Shown here piece by piece: positions 24,350 through 35,312 of a DNA stretch of 64,000 nucleotides. Origin of the DNA: Portulaca oleracea (lineage: Eukaryota; Streptophyta; Magnoliopsida; Caryophyllales; Portulacaceae); contig CM055874.1 of assembly GCA_029582165.1 (NCBI GenBank), positions 48,645,269 to 48,709,268 of the forward strand, in the 5' to 3' direction. The number at the start of each line of letters is the position of its first letter. Position 1 is the first letter of the stretch. The position numbers were made by a program, and so were the translations under genes. Under the pieces are notes generated by a model. It worked only from the letters and a program-made list of their open reading frames with translations. It made no database searches and had not been told where the DNA came from.

Positions 24350-25130
24350 AAGAATCTAAGGTGTAAAGTACTTCAAGCAAAATTCAAGGTAACTAAAGTT
24401 GCTCTGGGATTCAACTTAAAGTATTGTAGTAAATAGTATGCAAAGTAACTGCAAAGGTGAAACATGCTATATGAAGTTAGGAGGAGCATACCGAGTCATG
24501 AGAGTGAAAGAACCATGCGTGCTCATCTTGGCGAAAGACCAACTGAGCCGGAATGAAGTCCCTGCTAGGATACTCCCGTTGCACTGTCCTTACATACGGA
24601 CGCTCTTGAACTACTGGTTGAGTAGCACGTCTGCGGCCCCTCCGAAAGAAAATCATACTCTCGTGAAGAAATTCAAAAACACCCAAAAAGACTTTTAGAG
24701 AGAGAATAAGAACTAAGAAGAAGGAAACCGGCTATGAATGATGAAAGAATGCCGAGCTTGAACCCCATTTATAGGCAAAATGAATGAGCTCTCACTGCCA
24801 CGTGTCAGCTCATCACTGGTTCCCAGTGGAGACCGATCGGCCTACAAGACCAACCACAATTATTGCGTTGAATGGTCTCCTGCATGGCCTGCAAAAGCTT
24901 CCTCGTACGAGCCAAAAGATTCCTTCCCAAAGTGCATAGGCCGATCGACCTTTGTGAGAAGGAGCCTTTGTCTTCTTCCTCCTTTGTCATCTTCTCAACA
25001 ACATGCACCTTCCCAAAGCCATGCATGGTCAAGCATAAGGCGTGCCTAACAAGAGATTGTGTTCTTTTCAAGAAGAGGCATCCATTCCCAAAGCCATGCA
25101 TGGTCAATCATCATCATCATCATCAATCTT

Positions 25131-25392
25131 GAGCCACCGACAGAGTTTCGGTGCAATCTTGACAACCTGAGCCATCGGCAGAGTTTCGATGCAGTCCCAG
25201 TCCTGAGCCATCGGCAAAGCCTCGATGAAGTCTCAACCCCCAGGCCATCGACGTCGCGATCGATGAAGTCCTTCGGCATCAAACATGCCAACAAATCTCA
25301 ACATCGACACCGGGAAAGACCGGAACTGACACTGGGAAAGACCAGAAAATCAACCTCAAGAGCCATCGGCATCATGCCCGATGAAGTCTCCC
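25131..25392 (+). repeat. degenerate tandem repeat, ~36-38 bp unit
   Basis: GAGCCAYCGGCA-type unit starts recur at 25131, 25169, 25205, about 25243 and 25360, each followed by a TCGATGAAGTC-like half. Spacing is 36-38 bp for the first four. Confidence 0.6.
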
Positions 25393-25425
25393 CAACAAGT
25401 AAGGCGTCATTCTCGTCTGAGAACA

Positions 25426-25600
25426 CCTATCGGCGCAAGTTCGCCAACCGCGACACAGGACCGAGCTTCTAAGTGTCAGCCCACATCTTCAAGTAGGATG
25501 TCATCAAACGTCCGAGAACTCTTCAAGTAGAGCATCATTCTTGCTCAAGATCACCAATCGGCGTAAGTTCGCCAACTACGATGCAGGACTCCGCTTCCAA
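25426..25600 (+). repeat. imperfect ~127-bp direct duplication
   Basis: ATCGGCGCAAGTTCGCCAAC (from 25430) recurs as ATCGGCGTAAGTTCGCCAAC (from 25557), with colinear flanking similarity (GAGCTTC versus CGCTTCC, TCAAGTAG). Confidence 0.55.
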
Positions 25601-25727
25601 GCATCAATTTAGGCTTTGCACTCGACAAAGTCATATCCTCAGGCTTTACATCCCAAAGTCATATCCTCGACCGGTGTCCATCAAATCAAGACTACTTTGA
25701 TTCTCGTCCTATCCTCAGACTAAATCA

Positions 25728-25740
25728 AAGTGGGGGCTCC
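25728..25740 (+). other. polypurine tract before the Tat-like LTR
   Basis: AAGTGGGGGCTCC directly precedes TGTAGACACC. This arrangement is familiar from 3' LTR junctions of plant Tat elements. Confidence 0.6.
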
Positions 25741-27046
25741 TGTAGACACCGGGATTTTGACGCATAAAATAACATAAAAAGAAGAACGGAAGAAATAAAA
25801 AGAGAGTCAATAAATACACGCATTTTACATGCATTTGTTCACTTAAAACTACTTGCATGATCAAATGTAGTCCATCCTAGCTACATGCACAGTTTTTATA
25901 TAAAAATGAAGTCATGCAAACCCTACAAATAAGAGCTAGAGGTCGCGAGATCAAAGCCTCACAAAAGCACTCAAAAACACTCTCAAAAGTTAAATAAAAT
26001 ATGATCATTCCGTCCAGTATGAAGGGCAGCTTCCCTAGGCAGGTTATCTTCACACCACACCGTCCATGCATGCATGGACGAGGCTGGATCCTCCCCCCTG
26101 GCGTAGTGGCCGACCGGCCTACACTCGTCAACCACACGTGGTTAATTGACCGCGTGCTGCCGTCCACTTAAAGTTCACCCCCCTTCTGCCTTAGTATTCT
26201 GCACAAGCTCGGAGATCACTATGTGAGTGCATGCATGCATATGTATCTCTACTCCCTCCTCCTCCTATAAATACTACTCTTCTTCAAGTTATTTTCACTC
26301 ATCAAATCATCATTTCTTCCTCATCTCACCAACTCATTCACTCATTCTCCTCCTCTCTATTCATCTATTTCTCTATCTCTCAACTCTCTAATCTCTCTCA
26401 AATCTCTACTTCTCATACCTCTACTTTCTTATTCGTTCTACTACCATACTTATTATCTTCCATCATCTACCTTACCATCATAATCTTCTTCCTCATTCTT
26501 CTATCACAAAAAACCTAAATACATATCTTACCTCATCCATCCCAAATTCCACCTAAAACCATAGCTTAAACACATCCATAACCACAAAAAGAGCCTTCTT
26601 ACTACTCCATTTTCACCTTCTTTCTTATCATTTTTCATCATCTTTTCTATCATTATCTTGGCACTTGGAGAGGAAGGCATCAAGGAGGATTCATCAAGCA
26701 TTCAAAGGCTAGGCAAGGTCTTTTCCCATAAAGTAGCAATGTAAGCCCTTAAGTGTTCATCTTTTCTTGTAAATAAGTGTATATTTGTACTTTTTTTATC
26801 TTGTATTACATTCTTGTTGCATGTTCAAAGAAGTAATTTTATAAAGTATTCCTTCAATTCCCTTCCAAACTTCATCAAAAGCGCATTTTTAAACTTTTAG
26901 TAGAGTCTTTCCTTTTGTGAGAGGCGAACTCTTAAAGTTTACTTTTCGAGTTCGTAGCCTTACCCCCGAATCCATTCTTGGGTTTCGCAGGCGGAGTCTT
27001 TCTTTCTTTCCTTTTGGTTTTGTCTTGGCTTTTCCCTTAAAAAGTT
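25741..27046 (+). repeat. Tat-like LTR (~1.3 kb)
   Basis: It begins TGTAGACACC after a polypurine tract. It has TATAAATA at 26266 followed by a CT-rich leader-like stretch, and is succeeded at 27049 by a primer-site-like TGGCGACTCC. The right end is set only by that primer site; no CA terminus is visible, so the boundary is approximate. No second LTR copy is in the window for comparison. Confidence 0.55.
26266..26273 (+). promoter_or_regulatory. putative TATA box of the Tat-like LTR
   Basis: TATAAATA in a CTCCTCC context, followed within 30-60 bp by a CT-rich leader. Confidence 0.5.
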
Positions 27047-27446
27047 GGGTGGCGACTCCCATTTCGAACTAAAATACATCAAGGATTGCATAAAATATGG
27101 TTAACGCGGTTTTACAATGTATCGATGCAACTTTAAAGTTTTCTCTCTTATATTTCTAAATAATAGTTGCATAAATCACTCTCTTCCGAGCCTAACATTT
27201 AAATGAGCAAATTGGGTTAAATTTAGAAGAGTTTGGAACAAGTGGATGTTCACTCTTAAAGGTTTAATCCAAGGACTCATAAAATGTCTACGGGAAAGTG
27301 ATTGTACAAGATATTATTCATGGAATGTGAGTTTGATTTCTTTAAAGGTTTTTTTTCAAAGGTTAAACCCCAGCATAAATCACCGAATCACACCCCAATC
27401 CAAACGTAGACGTTCGGAAGCCCGAACGGCGAGGAAAAATGTCCAC
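27023..27446 (+). repeat. Tat-like leader copy 1 (primer site to gag ATG)
   Basis: It starts just left of TGGCGACTCC (27049-27058), which resembles the primer site of Ogre/Tat elements, and ends at GAGGAAAAATGTCCAC, where an ATG would start gag. It is colinear with 28857-29279 at an estimated 85-90% identity. Confidence 0.65.
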
Positions 27447-28359
27447 ACTATCAGCTATGAATAATTTTTGGTTCGCATTTTAACCACGCTTGTTAGAATG
27501 TACAGGAAGAGTAACCGATTGACCCACTGAGCTTTGAATGTAGAAATAGATGTACGATGTTAAAACAATGCAAAATGATTTCGAGAAGCATAAAAAAAAT
27601 CTTAGCATGGTAAGCATACATGTGGTGGAGAAAGAATCAACCTAGGCTTTGATGTCATGCTGGAATTTTAAGAGGTGCATAGCAGAAGTGAAGTGGGCAA
27701 AAATTTAGTAATAATGCTTAACGTTGAGATATGAAAGTGCAAATCATTACAAGAGGGGATTTAATATATGATGGTGGTGGGAGGAGCTCCTTATATCCAC
27801 ACGTATACCCCACCACATATATTTATATATACTTGTTGAATGGAGATGGTGGTACAAAATATCTATCTTCGCCTCTATACTTTTTTTATTCATTTTCTAT
27901 TTTCAAGATTTTTCTTACAGGATCTCTTATATATCTAGGATATGATGTTCTAAGATATTATCTCCGTATGTTATCCTAGATGTTCTTGTAAAATTTCCTA
28001 GTCATTCTTTTCATCATTTTCTAGATTAATATTTCCAACAAAAACAAAAAGAAAATGAAATGGGAATGTTGTAGAAGTTCTTACTATCAAATTATATTTA
28101 GAGCTAGAAAAAGGTAACCTAACATTACTATTGACCCGTACTGAACACAATTTTAAGCAGGTATAGGTCAAGATTTTCGACGTGTTTTAATAAATGGGTT
28201 AGGTTCAGGTCAAGATTTTTGACATGAAAGGACACCTACTTATCCTTTTTAATTAGATAGGTTAGATGGGTTAACTCATTTATTTGATTATTGATATTTG
28301 ATTAAATCGTTCATTAATAAACTTATTTCAAAATAATGTGTTATTATTAGTACACTTTG

Positions 28360-28416
<57 letters not shown>

Positions 28417-28856
28417 AGTGCAAGACTTGTAACTTTACTTAATTTTGTCGTTGCTTATGAGTTAAAACATCTCCTTATATATGACTCAAATTATATTTAC
28501 TATGCAAAGTATTGAAACATAATATGTTATTATTTGGATCTCATAAAATGAGTTGTTTTGCATATGTAAATAGGCTAATAGATAAATGCGTAAATGGGTA
28601 ACCTGATTCACGTATTTACTTAAATGGATAAAAGGGCCAAACAAGGTTAACTTGTTTAAAATTTAAATTCTAAATGGTTTCATCTTCCAACGAATTTAAT
28701 AAATGGGTTAGGTTCATGTCGGAGGATTTTGAACTCATTTAAGTTTGATAAACGAACTCAACCCGACTTGCCCTATTAGCCAACTATAGTTATACCCTTA
28801 TTTTGGTGATAGTCACCCCATCGAGCAAAAAAAACCGACTACTCTTTCTAGTTTTT
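27447..28856. other. AT-rich spacer between the two leader copies
   Basis: No supported gene. It contains a (TA)n microsatellite and repeated AATGGGTTAGGTTCA phrases (about 28193 and 28700) that suggest an old, unclassified repeat. Confidence 0.5.
28362..28414. repeat. (TA)n microsatellite
   Basis: About 26 uninterrupted TA units. Confidence 0.95.
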
Positions 28857-29279
28857 CTTGGCTTTTCTCTTTAAAAAGTCGGGTGACGACTCCCATTTCG
28901 AACCAAAACACATCGGGGATTGTATAAACTATGGTAAATGATTTTACAATGTACCGATGCAACTTTAAGGTTTTCTTTGTATATTTCTAAATAATATTTG
29001 CATAAATTGCTTTTTTCCGAGCCTAACATTTTAATGAGCAAGTTGGGTTAAATTTAGAAGAGTTTGGAACAAGTGAATGTTCACTCTTAAAAGTTTAATT
29101 TAATGACTCATGAACTGCACAAAGTAAAGGGAAAGTGATTTTACAAACAATTATTCCTGAAATTTATGATTACTCCCTTAAAGAGTTTTTAAAGGTTTAA
29201 ACCCCAGCACAAACCACCGAAGCACACCCCCAATCCGTATTGACATTCGGGAGCCCGAACGACGAGGAAAAATGTCCAC
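28857..29279 (+). repeat. Tat-like leader copy 2
   Basis: Colinear with 27023-27446, with the primer-like site altered to TGACGACTCC. It also ends at GAGGAAAAATGTCCAC; after that ATG the frame runs S-T-Q-A-D-R-S-R and stops. No LTR is recognised to its left. Confidence 0.65.
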
Positions 29280-30121
29280 GCAAGCAGACAGATCTCGCTG
29301 AATCTTTGCTACTGGTATACTCTAGTATCGTTTGATTCATTTCCTTTTTATTAATTGTTAAATTTTAACTTATTCAACCTAGTGCTGAGTGTGATACTGT
29401 GATTCTCTAGTTGTTTGATTTTTAGGCTCTTTTCAATACGGTACTTGATTTAGGGAATTACGGTTTTTTTATGATTGAATGCATCCATTGAGGTTTATTT
29501 AGGGAATTAGGGTGTGTGGCTACCATTGATATTGATATAGTGATACTAGACAATTTTAACAATTATGATTAACAAAAACGATTAAATAAATAAATGTCCG
29601 TAAATTCATATGCTAATTTAAGCATGGAATCAATATGTCATGTTTTAGCGATCAGATTAAAACACCCATGATTTTGCAATTTATTTATTTTATTGGTTTA
29701 GAATCGTACTTCATTATGAATGTTTTTGTGTGGGTTCCTATAGAATCTTACCGTGAATGTTCATGATTACTAAATATTAATTTAGTACACTGCTGAAACA
29801 GTTTGTTTTTTGACTAATTTGAGTACTTACTACTTAATGTATTGCTGAAAATTCCTCTTGAGTCTTGATTGTTGAATACTTAGAGTACTTAGAATGGATT
29901 GCAAGCCCTTTTCGATCACAATTTATGTGAATATTGGTCAAATTTGATCCCTAGATACTGCAAAAGGATCACTTCAACTATTGACTCAGATATTGTACTC
30001 CCTTTTATACTTAGAGTACTTAGTGTATTGCTAAAAGGTCCTCTTATGGTATGAACATAATACACCTTGCATTATTAACTTATTAGTCTAGCATATTTAC
30101 TTATCGACACTATTTGTTTTT
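29280..30121. other. AT-rich stretch before the hAT transposase remnant
   Basis: No gene is seen. Phrases such as TACTTAGAGTACTTAG recur (29877, 30009) without forming a clear array. It may be the 5' leader or intron of the hAT element. Confidence 0.45.
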
Positions 30122-31670
30122 GTTTGGTAGTTATATGATATGGCAAGTCAAAAAGAAAGTGAAACTTTGAGCTCTCCAACTCCTACCTCCGGTCCTACTC
30201 CTTCTCTCCCGACCAAACCACCACCACGAGCACAAAGTTCTTCATTTTAAAAATGCCCTCTCATGCTCCAAGTAATTCACCCTCATTTGTAGATGTAGAC
30301 GATGGGCATGATGAGGAGACTAATGAAATTAACCTCATAGAATCAACAAGCAAAGGTAAAAAGTTGACTTCTTGGGTTTTGAATGAACTTAAACACGTAA
30401 AAGAAAAGGATGGGCCGGAGGCTATTTGTAACCATTATAAAGTAAAGCTTTCAGCAAAATCATCAAATGGAACGAAACATCTTAGTGATCATTTAAGGTT
30501 ACATTGTCCTAAGAGGCATTGAAGGACTAAGGGGCAGTCAACACTAAGATTTAATACTAAAAAATGGGGAGGTGAAATTAGAACGGTTTGTCTTTAATCA
30601 ACAAAGATCAAGTATCCCTTATCAATGGTTGATTACTTTGGGTTTAGGCAATTTGTTAGTGGATTGAATCTTGATTTTCAAATGGTTTCGCATAATATAT
30701 TGAGAAGTGATATCTTGAAAATGTTCGAGGATGAAAAATCTAGTTTGAAGAAGTTATTAGAGACAAATCAAGGAAGGCTTGCAATCACCACTGATATGTG
30801 AACAACTTCTAATCAGAAGAAGGGTTATATTGGGGTCAATGCACACTTTGTGGATGATAATTGGGTTCTACACAATCGAACTCTGAGGTAATCACTTACA
30901 TTTGTGTCTTGTTTCTTTTTTTATATCGTACTTAACGACATAATGTGATTTATGATTGTTTGTTTTGGATGCAAATGTGCAATTACTTCTATTTGTTCTG
31001 AATAGCATTTTATTAACATTGAATAAGTTCCTTTATGTTCCCCATCCTCATCAAGTGATGCTCTTGCACATGTTCTTATGGATGAATGTCTATTTCAATA
31101 TAACTTGGAATCGAAAGTTTCTTCAATTGTGGTGGATAATTGCTCAATAAATGATTCAATGATGGATATTTTGCTGGGGAAGTTTGACATTAGCTCTCAT
31201 ACTTAGTGGTAAATTTTTACACATGCATTGTAGTGTGCATATTCTCAATCTCATTGTTAAAGAAGGGTTGGATGTGACTGGCAATAGAATTGAAGAGAAT
31301 TTGTGATTATGTAGCATTTTGGGTGTCAAATCCAAAAAGATTTGAAAAGCTTGAGGATTAAGCTAGATTTTTGAAAATAAGTTCCACAAAAAAGATACAT
31401 CTTGATTGCAAGCCTAGGTGGAACTCCACATATTTGATGCTTGAGTCTGCTTTACCTTATAGAGCTAATTTTGGAAGGCTAAAGTGAGTGAATACCAAGC
31501 TCAATTTTACTTTGCCTATAGATGATGATTAGAAATTTGTTGAACTTATGTGTGAAACGTTGAGGATATTTTATGAGGGCACATTGTTGTTTTCTGGGAG
31601 AGATTTTCCCACACCTAACTTGTTGTTTAGGCTCATTTGTAATATAAAGTTAAACATTCAAGGTTGGAGG
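30122..31670 (+). pseudogene. hAT transposase (RICESLEEPER/DAYSLEEPER-like), decayed
   Basis: A BED-type zinc-finger region (30253-30522) ends in S-S-N-G-T-K-H-L-S-D-H-L. Next come F-V-S-G-L-N-L-D-F-Q and R-L-A-I-T-T-D-M (30621-30888), where a TGA at 30799-30801 replaces the usual tryptophan, followed by a likely GT donor. Later fragments carry V-D-N-C-S-I-N-D, H-I-L-N-L-I-V-K-E-G, P-R-W-N-S-T-Y-L-M-L-E-S and L-F-S-G-R-D-F-P-T. All are conserved core blocks of plant hAT transposases, in the correct order but with many stops and frameshifts. The C-terminal dimerisation domain is absent, and the sequence changes at about 31670 into a gypsy LTR. Terminal inverted repeats were not found. Confidence 0.8.
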
Positions 31671-33660
31671 TTGGATGCAAACTCAGCTCCCAGCTCTCAA
31701 GTCAAACCCAACCCAAGTTATCAAAACCAGTAACAAAACTACTTACAAAAGACCATCTAAATTTCTTAACTCATAAATCAATAACTATAAACAATTCTCC
31801 AAAATAGATGGCCATATTTTCCACATAAAGTCCCCTTCGGGATGCAAATTCCAAAACAGATTATAAATCAACAATAACACATTTAAAGTGCATCTCAATG
31901 GGGATTAGAGCATAGACATTACCTGGATATCTTCTCTTCACTTCAATTCAACAAACATACTTGAGCTCACTAGCGATACGAACTAGCTCGGACCTAAAAT
32001 AGAATAATTTCTCTAATTAAAACGTGCCCTTCGAAGTTAGTATTAGCTACCTTCTATCTAACCCTCCCCTAGGAACACTATAAGGTTCACATCATTCATG
32101 AATTTACACCTTGAATTACCCAACACATTCCTAGTAATCACATAATAAAACCAAATCAACCTTTTCACTCAACAGCACATTCACTAATAATTAATATCAA
32201 CAAGACAGATTACAACATCCACATAAAAAGGGTCATAACTTGACTTTCCGACATCCTATGGATCTTGTTTTAGACTTTTCGGAAACCTCGGGATGTCTAC
32301 TAAAATGCTTAAATTGAACTCGATACCCAAAATACATTCTAAGGTCCTCAAAAATGATTATCAATTCAAACTGTCCAGATCTAACCTAGGTCTGGTAATC
32401 AGAGTATAACTCGACTTATACAATTCCAAAGTCCGATCCGTAAAGTTCGTATAAAACATAACATCTGAGGGAACCTCTAATTCAATGGGTTCGATCAAAA
32501 GACGACTATACATACCATGGTGACCCATTCTTTACACCCTATCGAAACTGTCCTATTCCCGTTTCCCATATAATTGGTAATTTCGGTTCTAGCTTTCACC
32601 ATTCGAACCCCGGGTCCTAATTTGGGCCTAAAACAGTGGCTAAGGTTAAAATTTCTACCATAATCCACCCAAGGGCTAAAAGGTACCACTTATAACCAAC
32701 AATTTAACCTTTCCAGGTAAAGAACTTAATAATAACGTAATATTAATATAAACACGTAATAGTCACATAATAGTAACGTAAATACGTAACGTCCGAAATT
32801 TTAATATACATAATACACTATAAAAATTTGTAAAACAGTAGGAAAGATTTCAAAAACTCTTTTTAAGAATTATAACATAGTAATAAATATAACTAGTACT
32901 TTAACTAACGAATTACCAAATAAACTACACTTCACAATTATGGACGATATACATAAAATATCTTTCAAAACTAAAATCAACCTTATTTAAACTATCACAT
33001 GTATCATTCTGCAATTATAACCGAATGATTCAAATTTAACAAGATAAACAAACTCTAATTCATGCATGAGATAAAAACTAACAAGAATCCTAACATGATT
33101 TAATACATCCTCCATCTAGATCATATATTTACAAGTATGAATTTACTCTACTAAGGTCTAATCTACTTCACAGTAATAGAACACCTAATAAACTCACATA
33201 TTAGCAAGATTTATCTTACTAACTAATAAGATTTCCTTTACTAATCCTAGCATGCCCTAAAATAACAAAATAGTTATTAAACTAATATGAGTATAATGCA
33301 CTATCCCTACGCATGATTTAAGAACACAATTGCACGCATGTCTTCATGTATTAACATCAGCACCCATCCAACACATTCACATTTTTCAAACAAGTTTTAC
33401 ACTTTTGCCATTCCATCACCCTCATTCGACCATCTATAATTTATAGAAACATAATCAAGCAAGAATTAGAGAGTCAAAATCAAGCAAGAAATTTCACCAA
33501 CAAGATACAAATAGAAACATGCATGAATCACGAATCAAGATTTGGATTGAAACAGAGTATGAACCAATGAAACCGAGCATAGGCGATTTAAGGCAAGAAC
33601 TCGAATTTTGGGGCAGGGGATTACGCACAGTGGTTCTAGTGAGTCGATGGCGGTGCTGGG

Positions 33661-34133
33661 TGTTGGATCATAATCCAACGATGAGCTTATATGTAAAAGA
33701 ATATACATCACAATAACTGTCATAGTTTATAGCCCGACTAAAAGTGATCCAATAAGTATAAATATTGGGCTTTAATGTATCAGGCAAGATGTGGGCTCTA
33801 ATGTGTGGATAACGGTGACCTATTATTATTCCATGATGGGCGGAATAATAATAGGTCAAAACCCTAAGGGGTTTACTGTTATATATACGGTTATGGTCCC
33901 CAGGTCACACACACGGTTAATTCTCCTTGATATCCCATCGTCAGTGAGAGAGAGTTTTCTCAGTGAGTTCTCTTACGAGTGGGTGTTGATCTGGAAGACC
34001 TAACCACGTCGCTTCCAAGAGGATTAACAACTGCAATGGATTCAGGTATTCCTATTTATGTTTATGTTCTATTGATTGGACATATTGAACGCTGGGTTTA
34101 TAGTGATTGATTGACTATTGTTTAATCCCAACA
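33661..34133 (+). mobile_element. solo LTR (473 bp), copia-like
   Basis: It begins TGTTGGATC and ends ATCCCAACA. Flanks are CTGGG (33656-33660) and CTGGT (34134-34138), a 4/5 match for a 5-bp TSD. A TATATATAC box lies at 33880. No internal region is present, so it arose by LTR-LTR recombination. Copia affinity is inferred from size and termini only. Confidence 0.7.
33817..33857. repeat. perfect 16-bp inverted repeat in the solo LTR
   Basis: GACCTATTATTATTCC (33817-33832), a 9-base loop, then GGAATAATAATAGGTC (33842-33857). It lies about 25 bp upstream of the TATA-like box. Confidence 0.95.
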
Positions 34134-34804
34134 CTGGTTGGTCCGGTGCGTTGGTGGTGGCGTCTGACTTCGACCAAAACAGTAGCGACAAGCCGACAAC
34201 AGGAAACAACAGTGGCATCAAACAGAGCGAGAACTGCAGAATAGAGGAGCAACCGTCGGACAACGTCACAACTCCGATGGGCAGCGGTTGCAAAACGGTG
34301 GTTGGTGTGATGCCTTCCAACGTCAGTGAGGCGGCGGCAACAACGACACGACGGTGATGGCACGGCAGAAACAAGAACCGAACTGAGTGCGAGGGACGAA
34401 GAAAACAATGCAGCGGAAAGAGGAAGGAGAGAGGGGAGGTCGGTGGTGGTTCTGGGCGGTGCTCCGGTGAAGTTCCCAGTGGCTCGGAACCCACAACAGA
34501 GGAGGTGAGAAGGGGGAAAATAGAGGAGGGTAGTCTGCGTAGGTTTTTGTTTTGAAAGAAAACAATTAGGTTAGCCTCATTCATTATTAATCTCCCCATT
34601 AATCTCATATTAATTCTAATCTAACTCTAATCCAACTCCAATTCTCCCCTAACCGAAAGGAAATCTAAATCCTAACCGACTCTAATACTGATATGATTTC
34701 TACTACTAATAACTAATAATAATTATTAATACCAATAATACTATTTCTAATAAACTAACACTACTAACACTAATCCGCAACTAATAGTGATAATAATAAT
34801 AATA

Positions 34805-34852
34805 CGGTTTTGCTAAACGTCGCCCCGGGGGCGATGGTTAAAATAGAATCTT
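34805..34852. repeat. left TIR of the Mutator element
   Basis: It includes the palindromic core CGCCCCGGGGGCG. It pairs with 37972-38019, with mismatches at two positions. Confidence 0.9.
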
Positions 34853-35312
34853 ATCCACTTTTTTATTGTATAAATCCTATTTATATATATTATAAGATTT
34901 ACTTTTCAATATAATATACTGATTACCTAATTAAATCTAAAGAAATCTTATCACTATCTAATAAATATTTTATATAAGATTGATAATTGTAAATTTGGAA
35001 ATAGCATATAAAATTGATTATCTGGTATATCTTATGGAATGAATGTATAATTGAATTCCAAAAATTAAATATTGAACTAAGTGTGTATGGATGGAGTCTC
35101 AAGTACCCTTTCTGGCGCCTTGGAGAAGATTTGCCGCCAACTCAAAGTCCTAAATCAAACCCATATGCCGCCAAATCAGAACCCTACATTAGACCTATCT
35201 TCTACAGTACCCATTTTGAAGACTTATAAAACACCATACACTCGGCCAACCACGTACTGTTATTATCATTCTCTTTCTCATAAATCAGTTTCATATATTC
35301 TGAAGATTACAC

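Larger units (their letters stand above)
19925..24686 (-). pseudogene. plant mobile domain (PMD, MAIN-like) gene, interrupted and decayed
   Basis: Exon 1 (24686-24492) ends in H-S-H-D-S at a GT donor. Exon 2 (22095-21403) joins in phase 0 and carries the PMD signature F-H-L-P-V-R-E-M-M-L-T-P-F-D-F, then L-S-W-A-H-H-L-L-N-F and F-N-W-A-A-A-A-Y-A-H-L. Exon 3 (21323-21159) has V-W-V-M-A-Y-F and exon 4 starts at 21084. The C-terminal part (to 19925) is Ser/Pro-rich. Splice sites are canonical, but exon 2 has in-frame stops at 21823-21825 (TAG) and 21490-21492 (TGA), and the frame shifts near 20960. PMD proteins occur as host genes (MAIN/MAIL, silencing and development) and as captured cargo of transposons. 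Antisense position beside Tat pol and its 3' end favours cargo. A 2.2-kb LTR element sits in intron 1. Confidence 0.7.
24690..25727 (+). other. 3' untranslated region of the Tat-like element
   Basis: No coding region is supported. The stretch holds several degenerate local duplications and leads directly into a polypurine tract and LTR. Tandem repeats in the 3' untranslated region are a known property of Tat/Ogre elements. Confidence 0.5.
31671..34804 (-). mobile_element. gypsy LTR, minus strand, truncated and interrupted
   Basis: The stretch lacks long frames and has the architecture of a long LTR read on the minus strand: a GC-rich block (34140-34500, CT-rich on that strand) followed leftwards by AT-rich non-coding sequence. 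The 31840-32020 interval resembles 61880-62060 (GTCCCCWTCGGRATGCAARTTCC-like block and GGGGATTAGRGCATAGACAT). It is cut by a solo LTR at 33661-34133 and bounded on the right by the Mutator element. The clade and true ends are uncertain. Confidence 0.4.

Noticed and set aside
24780..25472. Overlapping frames of 80-137 codons on both strands
   Set aside because: Located in the repeat-rich 3' untranslated region before a polypurine tract; the frames follow the local duplications and have no recognisable domain.
34069..34608. Long minus-strand frame and overlapping frames in the GC-rich block
   Set aside because: LTR leader composition; the frame runs across the solo LTR boundary at 34133, so it cannot be one old gene.
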